Assembly: GCF_018595675.2 (NCBI RefSeq)
Contig: NZ_CP092333.1
Coordinates: forward strand, 4,364,001 to 4,428,000
Source: Flavihumibacter fluvii
Lineage (GTDB): Bacteria > Bacteroidota > Bacteroidia > Chitinophagales > Chitinophagaceae
Length of the DNA: 64,000 bases
Direction: 5' to 3'
Every line of letters starts with the position of its first letter. The stretch's first letter is position 1. Both the position numbers and the translations under genes were made by a program. The notes beneath the pieces are model-generated. The model saw nothing but the letters and a program-made list of their open reading frames with translations. It was not told where the DNA came from and searched no databases. Below are positions 24,328-32,700 of the stretch, in pieces.

Positions 24328-24615
24328 TTTAATGAAACGCTTAAAAAGCACTTGTACAAAAAGAAGGAAGACCGGTTTGAATATGCGGCGAATCTGGAAG
24401 AAAATTTTTTATCTCCTGATGAAAAGTGGTTTAATAAAGGCGACAACAGGGATACCTGGATCTATATTAAATACTATGACAAACATCCTCATGTACTTAT
24501 TGTGGATGTGAAAAACAATAAACTGGTTGCTGAAACATTTTATAGGCTCGATAAGGATGAATATCGGCAAGATTTTATTAGGAAAGGAAGAGGCGTCTTA
24601 TTGCAAAAAAAATGA
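24316..24615 (+). CDS. Hypothetical small protein starting within a CRISPR repeat
   Basis: A 99-residue frame whose first four residues (MIHN) are encoded by the end of the truncated CRISPR repeat, so its present start is probably secondary. The body reads like real protein: an N-terminal basic and acidic helix (LKKHLYKKKEDRFEYAANLE), then IYIKYYDKHPHVLIVDVKNN and LVAETFYRLDKDEYRQDF, an alternating beta pattern. I do not recognise the family. It may be the remainder of a gene from the phage-like segment with its true start lost, or a small accessory gene. No other gene is coupled to it. Confidence 0.4.
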   Translation: MIHNFNETLKKHLYKKKEDRFEYAANLEENFLSPDEKWFNKGDNRDTWIYIKYYDKHPHVLIVDVKNNKLVAETFYRLDKDEYRQDFIRKGRGVLLQKK

Positions 24616-24696
24616 GAACCAGCGCTCCCCCTGATCTCTCCCTGTTACGCGGAGTCAAGGCATGGTAGAACCGATTCTCTGGTATAAAGATAAACA

Positions 24697-25008
24697 ATGG
24701 GTAGCAAATACACAAGTACGTTCAATAACCTGTCAAGCCAGGTTAAGCAATATGCCAGTACGGTTTATCCTGGTATGGCGGGTAAAAAGGCGCTGCGCTT
24801 CATTGATGATAACTTTAGAAAACAATCCTGGGAGGGAATCCCATGGAAACGACGAAAGGGTGGCCCTCGTAATGCCGGTCGCGCGCTCCTGGTTGATCGC
24901 GGCATCCTTCGCAGGGGTAACCGATTCTCCAGCGCACCTGGTCAGCCTCGTGTTTATATTGTTGTCCCTTACGGTTGTGAATTGCTTTCAGTTTTTTCTG
25001 TAGATTAG
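24697..25008 (+). pseudogene. Phage virion-morphogenesis (Mu gpG-like) fragment fused to a CRISPR repeat
   Basis: About 93 residues resemble the phage virion morphogenesis family: KKALRFIDDNFRKQSWEGIP is followed by WKRRKGG and LLVDRGILRRGNRFSS, the usual order of a basic helix, a W-x-x-R-K block and a hydrophobic 'LVDxGxLRRG' strand. The normal protein is longer. Here the frame runs into the CRISPR repeat at 24974 and stops within it, so the C-terminal part is missing. Family members help assemble the head or tail joint of Mu-like phages. It shows that DNA between two outlying repeats of the array is phage-derived. Confidence 0.6.
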
Positions 25009-25020
25009 ATGATACACAAC
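24974..25020 (+). repeat. Outlying CRISPR repeat with two substitutions
   Basis: A full-length 47-nt copy of the array repeat with two differences (T to A at repeat position 8, A to G at position 18). It stands 646 bp after the truncated repeat and 225 bp before the contiguous array. The A at position 8 is shared with the first repeat of the main array, so the two are probably related older copies at the distal end. Confidence 0.85.
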
Positions 25021-25245
25021 AACAGTGCTACCGTACTGCTTTACCTGGCTGGAAAGCCCATTAAATATGCTTGCGTATTTGCTTGCCATTTTTTATCTTT
25101 ACACCGTAAGGATCAGTATGACTATGCCTGGCCACCGCGTAACAGGGTGAAGAGTTGGGAGCATGCAGATCCTTATTTTCTTTTTAACAATACCCCCTTT
25201 CTCTTATCCAGGAACACAGACATCAATTTCGGTTTGTCTGTTCTA
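25021..25245 (+). other. Interrupting segment between CRISPR repeats, with possible decayed repeat
   Basis: 225 bp separate two repeats where a 29-30 bp spacer is expected. The first 30 nt could be a spacer. A stretch at about 25069-25104 resembles the repeat loosely (ATTTGCTTGCCATTTTTTAT against ATTTGCTTTCAATTTTTTCT), so one decayed repeat may lie inside. The rest shows no gene with good coding character. Confidence 0.4.
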
Positions 25246-27978
25246 GTTGTGAATTGCTTTCAATTTTTTCTGTAGATTAGATGATACACAACGGATCGTG
25301 CTGGTATTCGGCCCGGTTAATTGTTGTGATTTGCTTTCAATTTTTTCTGTAGATTAGATGATACACAACTTCGAATCCTGGTAGGCCAACGACGAGTGGT
25401 TGTGATTTGCTTTCAATTTTTTCTGTAGATTAGATGATACACAACCAAAGCGGCCCTATACTGTAACCCTTTCAGTTGTGATTTGCTTTCAATTTTTTCT
25501 GTAGATTAGATGATACACAACAGAAGAAAACAGAAACCCTTACCCCAGAGGGTTGTGATTTGCTTTCAATTTTTTCTGTAGATTAGATGATACACAACAA
25601 AAGTAATCATTGACAGGCCAACAGAATAGTTGTGATTTGCTTTCAATTTTTTCTGTAGATTAGATGATACACAACTTCAATGGTATTTTCTGCCATAATT
25701 CCACGGTTGTGATTTGCTTTCAATTTTTTCTGTAGATTAGATGATACACAACAAACATACGTCGGATAATCCACATTGTCAAGTTGTGATTTGCTTTCAA
25801 TTTTTTCTGTAGATTAGATGATACACAACTTATTGACCTGGGGGCAGGAGTGGGGGACGTTGTGATTTGCTTTCAATTTTTTCTGTAGATTAGATGATAC
25901 ACAACAAAAAATATCCTGGATTAAAACGCTCTTAGGTTGTGATTTGCTTTCAATTTTTTCTGTAGATTAGATGATACACAACCAAACTGTGGCTGAATGC
26001 CAAGGAAAAAGAGTTGTGATTTGCTTTCAATTTTTTCTGTAGATTAGATGATACACAACTTTCAATCTGCTTACCGATGTTGATCACTAGTTGTGATTTG
26101 CTTTCAATTTTTTCTGTAGATTAGATGATACACAACCAGGCGGTGGTAGTCTATACGAAGGCCGAGGTTGTGATTTGCTTTCAATTTTTTCTGTAGATTA
26201 GATGATACACAACCTTGTAAGTGATGCCACGCAGGCCGCTGAGTTGTGATTTGCTTTCAATTTTTTCTGTAGATTAGATGATACACAACCCATATGATCT
26301 ACCTGTCTTGCCGGTAATAGTTGTGATTTGCTTTCAATTTTTTCTGTAGATTAGATGATACACAACTGTAAAGCTGTTGGCTTACCCTGATAAGGAGTTG
26401 TGATTTGCTTTCAATTTTTTCTGTAGATTAGATGATACACAACACCGGATCGGGTGGCTTGGTGCCTGGGTAGTTGTGATTTGCTTTCAATTTTTTCTGT
26501 AGATTAGATGATACACAACTGCAACCTCCCCAATTCGTCCCGGCGTAGAGTTGTGATTTGCTTTCAATTTTTTCTGTAGATTAGATGATACACAACTCAC
26601 GGCCCAACTATCCAACGTGTACTGAAGTTGTGATTTGCTTTCAATTTTTTCTGTAGATTAGATGATACACAACTCAGTCATATTGCGGAGGTCTGCTTTT
26701 GAAGTTGTGATTTGCTTTCAATTTTTTCTGTAGATTAGATGATACACAACGTAGGTATTTTTTCATCCTTATGCCAATAAGTTGTGATTTGCTTTCAATT
26801 TTTTCTGTAGATTAGATGATACACAACTGCATTGTTGGTAAGAATGGTGCTTGCGGTGTTGTGATTTGCTTTCAATTTTTTCTGTAGATTAGATGATACA
26901 CAACTTGCTCGATCTTTCCAATACATATCCGGTCGTTGTGATTTGCTTTCAATTTTTTCTGTAGATTAGATGATACACAACGGATCACCGGTGAGTCAGC
27001 TAAGGAAATTAGTTGTGATTTGCTTTCAATTTTTTCTGTAGATTAGATGATACACAACCGGGTACAGGAATGGTGCATGCCAATTAACGTTGTGATTTGC
27101 TTTCAATTTTTTCTGTAGATTAGATGATACACAACATTTTGCCGTCCTTTTCGATACCGAAGGAGTTGTGATTTGCTTTCAATTTTTTCTGTAGATTAGA
27201 TGATACACAACCCGGCAGCAATATTGGGCTGAACGCGTGCAGTTGTGATTTGCTTTCAATTTTTTCTGTAGATTAGATGATACACAACGGAAATATGTCA
27301 ACTGCAGGACGCTTTTTAGTTGTGATTTGCTTTCAATTTTTTCTGTAGATTAGATGATACACAACTCACCTTCAGTGAATATCAGCCTGGCACCAGTTGT
27401 GATTTGCTTTCAATTTTTTCTGTAGATTAGATGATACACAACTGAAAGACAGGGCAGCGGCCATGAAGAATGGTTGTGATTTGCTTTCAATTTTTTCTGT
27501 AGATTAGATGATACACAACCAAACGGCTGGGGAAACCACAAACTAAAGGGTTGTGATTTGCTTTCAATTTTTTCTGTAGATTAGATGATACACAACAATT
27601 GGTATATCAACGTACACTGGCAATGGTTGTGATTTGCTTTCAATTTTTTCTGTAGATTAGATGATACACAACGCTTTGAACAAGCTTGTAGCGGTTTTGT
27701 AGTTGTGATTTGCTTTCAATTTTTTCTGTAGATTAGATGATACACAACGCTGGGTGAAAATACCCTTTCTGCCAATCTGTTGTGATTTGCTTTCAATTTT
27801 TTCTGTAGATTAGATGATACACAACGAATCACCAGCATCCAACCAGCCCTAAAGGTTGTGATTTGCTTTCAATTTTTTCTGTAGATTAGATGATACACAA
27901 CGTACAATGTTTCGCGGCTGGTCAATGAATAGTTGTGATTTGCTTTCAATTTTTTCTGTAGATTAGATGATACACAAC
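25246..27978 (+). CRISPR. Type II-C CRISPR array, 36 repeats and 35 spacers
   Basis: Thirty-six 47-nt repeats beginning GTTGTGATTTGCTTTCAA and ending GATGATACACAAC alternate with 35 unique spacers, 26 of 30 nt and 9 of 29 nt. Repeats look identical except the first (25246), which has one substitution. GTTGTG at the 5' end and CACAAC at the 3' end are inverted. The repeat's first 12 nt match the tracrRNA anti-repeat, so crRNAs are transcribed along the plus strand as spacer-repeat units. Degenerate repeats at the low-coordinate side mark that as the old end, placing new-spacer integration near 27978 beside cas2 (inference). TAGATTAG at repeat positions 28-35 resembles the Bacteroidota -7 box, so each repeat may carry a weak promoter, as in other II-C arrays. 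Confidence 0.98.
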
Positions 27979-28029
27979 AGAATCGTACAGAACTGGCCAT
28001 GGGACTGCATTTAGGTCGTAAATCAGGAT

Positions 28030-28059
28030 GGAAAAATGAGTTTATTGGCTCATTTTTCC
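28030..28059. terminator. Perfect 11-bp hairpin between array and cas2
   Basis: GGAAAAATGAG at 28030-28040 is the exact inverse of CTCATTTTTCC at 28049-28059, with an 8-nt loop. It lies in the 114-bp gap where plus-strand array transcription and minus-strand cas1-cas2 transcription meet, so a two-way terminator is likely. A structured leader element for spacer integration is the alternative. There is no separate T-run. Confidence 0.5.
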
Positions 28060-28092
28060 AATCCTATGGATACATTTAATAAGTTATAGAGG

Positions 28093-28428
28093 TTAAAAAA
28101 GCTCCAATTGTTGTAAGGTTTCCGGAGATTCAATATCCTCATGTCCCTGGAATATTTCCATCATACCAAACTGTTTATCTGTAATGCACATAAGGCCTAT
28201 ATGTCCTTTTGGGGGGAGTATTTTTTTCACTCTTTTAAGATGAACGTCTGCATTTTCTTTACTGGAGCAATGACGGAGGTAAATACTGAATTGAAACATT
28301 TGAAACCCATTGCCCATGATATCTTTCCGGAATTTTGCATAAATTTTCCGGTCCTTTTGGGTTTCGGTAGGTAAATCGAAGAAAATAAGGACCCACATTA
28401 TTCTATATGCGTTTAATCGTTCATACAT
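28093..28428 (-). CDS. cas2: CRISPR-associated endoribonuclease-fold protein Cas2
   Basis: This 111-residue Cas2 forms the core of the Cas1-Cas2 integrase, where it acts as a structural dimer that measures the new spacer. The ferredoxin-fold start MWVLIFFDLPTETQKDRKIY carries the conserved Asp after the first strand, and YLRHCSSKENADVHLKRVKK plus HIGLMCITDKQFGMMEIFQG complete the fold. The start at 28428 gives the usual length. It lies 15 nt after cas1 on the minus strand and ends 115 nt from the last CRISPR repeat. Confidence 0.95.
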   Translation of the reverse strand: MYERLNAYRIMWVLIFFDLPTETQKDRKIYAKFRKDIMGNGFQMFQFSIYLRHCSSKENADVHLKRVKKILPPKGHIGLMCITDKQFGMMEIFQGHEDIESPETLQQLELF

Positions 28429-28443
28429 AACCAGACCAGGCGA

Positions 28444-29337
28444 CTACATTTCAGGATAATTTATTTTCCGAATTTTTCCTTCGTAGCACTTTGCTAAACT
28501 TGCAGTTGTGCGTTGCACTGCATTCATAAGTGGGCTTTTTTGACCCTCAAGTTTCACATCTATTGCAGGCAGGCTTAGAAACTCCTTTTTCATCGCAGCA
28601 GTCATTTCCAAGAATTTACCATTTTTTCGAATGATTCCACAAACAATCCTGTCTACATACGGCCGATAAGGTTCCATGATATCATCAGCAAGGCAATAGG
28701 CGTTATATTGATTTCGATGATGAATCCCTAAAGTGGGCAAAAGCCCACTTCCAACCAGACTCCTGGCAACAAGGGCCCGTAAAATCGCATAGCCATAGTT
28801 TAATAGGTTGTTTGGGGGTAATCCAAATCGTTCCCGTTTAAAATCCAAAAACTCTGGAAATACCCTTTTCCAATAATAGGCTGCTGCAGTTGCTTCGCAA
28901 TTATCAGGATCTCCGCTTTTTACATCTGTGGCCAGAGCCTGTAAAAATTTGTCGTTCTGGTTCTGATTTTTTAAAATTACTGCCTGATTCTTAATTTTAG
29001 CGATAATGGTCTGTTGCCAAAGTTGTTTTTTCAATGGCTGTGTAGCTTCTACCTGAGCCTGTATTTTCATACTTTGTAGGCTGTTCCCTTCTAAATTAAA
29101 AAGTAGACCTGCAGGATGATGTGAATGATCACATGTGACCAAAGCTACATTTGCATCTAAAAGCTTTGCCATCAATGCCTGGGTTATGGTTATCTGCTGA
29201 TGATCAAGGATCAGCAACCCAAGGTCTTCAATTGGTGCTGTTTTTGTTTCGCCACTATCATGCATTTCAATTACAAGCTGGCCATTATTGGTTTTTAGAT
29301 AGGCTGGATTGCCAAAATAAAGCGTGCGCTTTATCAT
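28444..29337 (-). CDS. cas1: CRISPR-associated integrase Cas1 (type II)
   Basis: This 297-residue Cas1 is the metal-dependent integrase that inserts new spacers at the array. Type II features are visible: an N-terminal beta domain with LVIEMHDSGETKTAPIEDLG and LLILDHQQITITQALMAKLL, then the helical catalytic domain. The metal ligands should be the Glu in DNCEATAAAYYWKRVFPEFL (about residue 148), the His in TLGIHHRNQYNAYCLADDIM (about 205), and an acidic residue of that last stretch. The length is normal. It is transcribed with cas2 away from cas9. No csn2 or cas4 is present, which classifies the system as II-C. Confidence 0.96.
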   Translation of the reverse strand: MIKRTLYFGNPAYLKTNNGQLVIEMHDSGETKTAPIEDLGLLILDHQQITITQALMAKLLDANVALVTCDHSHHPAGLLFNLEGNSLQSMKIQAQVEATQPLKKQLWQQTIIAKIKNQAVILKNQNQNDKFLQALATDVKSGDPDNCEATAAAYYWKRVFPEFLDFKRERFGLPPNNLLNYGYAILRALVARSLVGSGLLPTLGIHHRNQYNAYCLADDIMEPYRPYVDRIVCGIIRKNGKFLEMTAAMKKEFLSLPAIDVKLEGQKSPLMNAVQRTTASLAKCYEGKIRKINYPEM

Positions 29338-29446
29338 GGATAGTGTTTTGATTGAATATTTTAAACGAATTAACTATACTATTATTATATTAACCTGAGA
29401 TATGTAAATGGTGCAAATATGTTATAGGTATCCGGAAGTTGTTATA

Positions 29447-29536
29447 AATAAAAAAGCTCCACCGAAGCAGAGCTGAGAAAATCTTCGGCTTATAGCCTTA
29501 TTGTGATTTGCAGAATGAATCTAAGGATCTTTTTTT
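29447..29536 (-). ncRNA. tracrRNA of the type II-C system
   Basis: The minus strand between cas1 and cas9 contains an anti-repeat GCAAATCACAA (plus strand TTGTGATTTGC, 29501-29511) complementary to repeat positions 2-12. Next is a nexus-like hairpin GGCT-ATA-AGCC (29487-29497). A terminator follows: an 8-bp stem at 29455-29474 with a TTCG loop (AGCTCTGC/TTCG/GTGGAGCT), then TTTTTTATTT. The order anti-repeat, nexus, terminator is that of type II tracrRNAs. A promoter-like pair upstream puts the 5' end near 29536, giving about 90 nt. Pairing beyond the first 11 bp is weak apart from an A-run facing the repeat's T-run. The exact ends are inferred. Confidence 0.85.
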
Positions 29537-29542
29537 ATATAA

Positions 29543-29572
29543 CAATATATTTTCGGCGTGATTAGACGCAAT
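29543..29572 (-). promoter_or_regulatory. Putative tracrRNA promoter
   Basis: On the minus strand TTG (29570-29572) and TATATTG (29543-29549) are separated by 20 nt. This approximates the Bacteroidota -33 TTG and -7 TAnnTTTG boxes (family knowledge), with one T fewer in the -7 box. It would start transcription a few bases downstream, directly before the anti-repeat. Confidence 0.5.
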
Positions 29573-29702
29573 TTTCAAAAAGGTTTACCAGAAGCCGTGA
29601 ATTGCATTGGAAGCTTCTTTCTTTTTTGTACATTGGTCTTAATCGTGTTTTCAAATATAGAATATTCAACTACGGTATAAATGAAGCCGTAAATAACTGA
29701 TT

Positions 29703-32700
29703 ATGAGTAAAATATTCGGAATTGACCTAGGTACAAATTCAATAGGATGGGCGTTGCGTAATCTTGGCTTAAAAGAAAACCAGATTGAAAAATTTGGAGT
29801 AATTACTTTTAATAAGGGAGTTGGATTAGGGAAAACTGGAGAATATTCCTATGCAGCCGAACGAACCAAGAAACGATCTACTCGTAGACTTTATCAATCA
29901 AGAAAATACAGGCTTTGGGCTACACTTGAAAGCTTAATTGTTGAAGGCTATTGTCCACTTACTATTGAAGATTTAAATAAATGGCGACATTATAATAAAG
30001 TAGAAGCAATCAAGAATAATAACGGCGGTAGGGTTTACCCTGTTGATAGTATAGCTTTTGATCGTTGGATAAAATTGGATTTCAATAATGATGGTAAACC
30101 TGATTATTTAAGTCCTTACCAATTACGTAAAGAATTGGCCGAAATTAAGTTTGATTTTACAAAAGAAGAAAGTCGTTTTAAGTTAGGTAGGGCTTTATAT
30201 CATATTGCCCAACGCAGAGGTTTCAAAAGTAGTCGTAAAGTGGCCGATGCAATAAAAGAAATTGAAGCAGGATCAGATGATAACGAAGTGTTGGATTTAC
30301 AATATTCAGAAAAGAAGAAAAACAAAATTATTACAGAGCAATTTGAAAAGTATCCCGAAGCTAAAACTATAGGATCACTATTTGCTTTATTAGAAACAGA
30401 TCACAAGAGGATTCGTGAAAGTATAGCACAATACGCCATAAGAGAAAACTTTAAGGATGAAATCAAGCATATTTTTCTGTGGCAGGGTTTGGGTTTTGAA
30501 CATGTACTTTATCTTAAATTGGTAGAAAGCAGTAAAAACAAAAATGATGGTAGTATTTTCTACAAACGTCCTTTACGTTCGCAAAAAGGATTGATAGGTA
30601 AATGTACTTTAGAACCCAATAAATACAGAGCGCCTATAAGTCATCCGTCATTTGAAGTATTTAGAGCCTGGTCCTTTTTAAATAGCATAAAATATAAACC
30701 AAAAGATGATAAGAATACAAGTTGGCAATCATTGCCACTTGATTTAAAGAGAAGTATTTATCATGACAAGTTCTTCAGGAAGTCAAAAGCCTATTTTCCA
30801 TTTTCCGAAATTGCAGAATTAATTAAGGCAAAAGGAAATAATTGGGAGTTAAATTATAAGCCAAAAACGACAGTTACAGGATGTCCTGTTTCTGCAAGGT
30901 TAAAAGATATTTTTGGCGAGAATTTCCAGGATATTCAAATACCTAAGGGAAAAGCACCAAAATCAGATAAGAATTATTATAACATAGAAGACATATGGCA
31001 TGTATTGTTTAGTTATGAAGACCAAGAATTTGTATTCGAATTTGCTCTTGAAAAACTTAAACTAAACGAAGCTAAAGCCAAACAATTTGTGTTTGCATGG
31101 AATGCTTTTCCAGTTGGGTACAGCATGTTGAGCATTAACGCTATTAACAAAGTTAATAGATTTTTAGAGAAAGGATTAATTTATACTGAATCTGTTTTAC
31201 TGGCAAACCTTCCTGAAATAATAGGGAAGGAGTTGTGGGCAAGCAATGAGCAGCTCTTTTTGGACAGTATTAGTGATTTAATTGATGAAAACAGGAGGCA
31301 AAAAACGATATTAAGCATTGTAAACATTCTTATTTCACAATATAAAAATCTTGATCAGAAATTTGGGTATAAAGACGAATCGTACCTTCTGGATGACTCT
31401 GACAAGCAGGATATTTTGTATGTTATTGAAGAAAGTTTCGGTAAAAGCAAATGGCTAGAAAAAGATGATATTGAAAAGCAACAAATACAAAGTGTCATTG
31501 CGGATTGCTATCAAGCCTTTTTTAAAACATCAAGTCTTAAACGGAAGGATATAAATGGGGATAGATATTTTGAAATAGTATCAGGAAATCATTTTTACTA
31601 TAAATCTGATTCTGGTTACTATCGGTTGCCAAAATTAATTGATACTCTGGGGGAGTTTTTGCAATTAAATTTTGATGTAGATGATAAGCAGTTACAAAAA
31701 ATTTATCATCCATCTGAAATTAATATTTTTCCACCAGCGAGACCAGGTAAAGATGATATTCTGAAATTGGGAAGTCCAAAAACAGGTTCATTCAAAAATC
31801 CAATGGCTATGCGTGCTTTACATGAGTTGCGCAAGTTAATGAATTACATGATTGAAACGAATCAAGTTGATAGTGATACCAGAATTGTAGTTGAAGTTGC
31901 TAGAGAATTGAACGATGCAAACAAAAGGTGGGCAATTGAGGCATGGCAAAGGAAACGTGAAGCAGAAAATCAGGAATTTTCTATAGCCATAGGCCAACTA
32001 TTATTTTCCAATTCTTCACACGCAGTAGATCCTCATAACGAGCGAAATATTGACAAAATTCGACTTTGGTATGAACAGAACGATGAGGAAACCGTTCCGC
32101 CAATTGCAGATTTTAAAAAGGAGATCCGAGGAATAAAATGGTCAGAAAACATAAAGGACTCCTACAAACAAATTGTAGCTCAAAAGAATTTAATTGACAA
32201 ATACAGGCTGTGGAAGGAACAGGAATGTCAATGTATCTATACGGGCAAAATAATCAGTATAACAGATCTTTTTGATGAAAATGTCATAGACTTTGAGCAT
32301 ACATTGCCTATGAGTAAGTCCTTTGATAATTCTTTAGCCAATCTTACGGTTTGCTATGCTGATTTTAACCGTACTGTAAAAAAGAATCAAATTCCTTATA
32401 TGCTTAATTGTTATGAGGAAATACTTCCCCGAATTGAAAAATGGAAGGAAAAAGTTGAACGTATTAAGCAGCAAATTGATTTTTGGAAAACAACATCAAA
32501 GAAGGCTACCGATAAACAATGGAAAGATGATGCGATACGGCAAAAGCATTTATGGCAAATGGAGTTTGAATATTGGAATAATAAAGTTAATCGGTTTACT
32601 ATTCAGGAAATTACCACAGGGTTCAAAAACAGTCAGAAAGTCGATACTCAATTAATATCCAAATACGCGTTCCACTATTTAAAAACGTATTTTGATAAAG

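Noticed and set aside
24387-24420. AATTTTTTATCTCCTGATGA inside the 99-residue frame as a decayed CRISPR repeat
   Set aside because: The match is limited to the AT-rich core and fits the coding sequence; chance is likely.
24623-24633. 11-bp match CGCTCCCCCTG shared with the tRNA-Asn 3' end (35460-35470), a possible att site
   Set aside because: It is too short for an att core, which usually covers 15 bp or more of the tRNA end, and no integrase gene is in the window.
25009-25275. Plus-strand 88-codon frame spanning two CRISPR repeats
   Set aside because: It starts and ends in repeats, has no coherent protein pattern, and is explained by the repeat-encoded start and stop.
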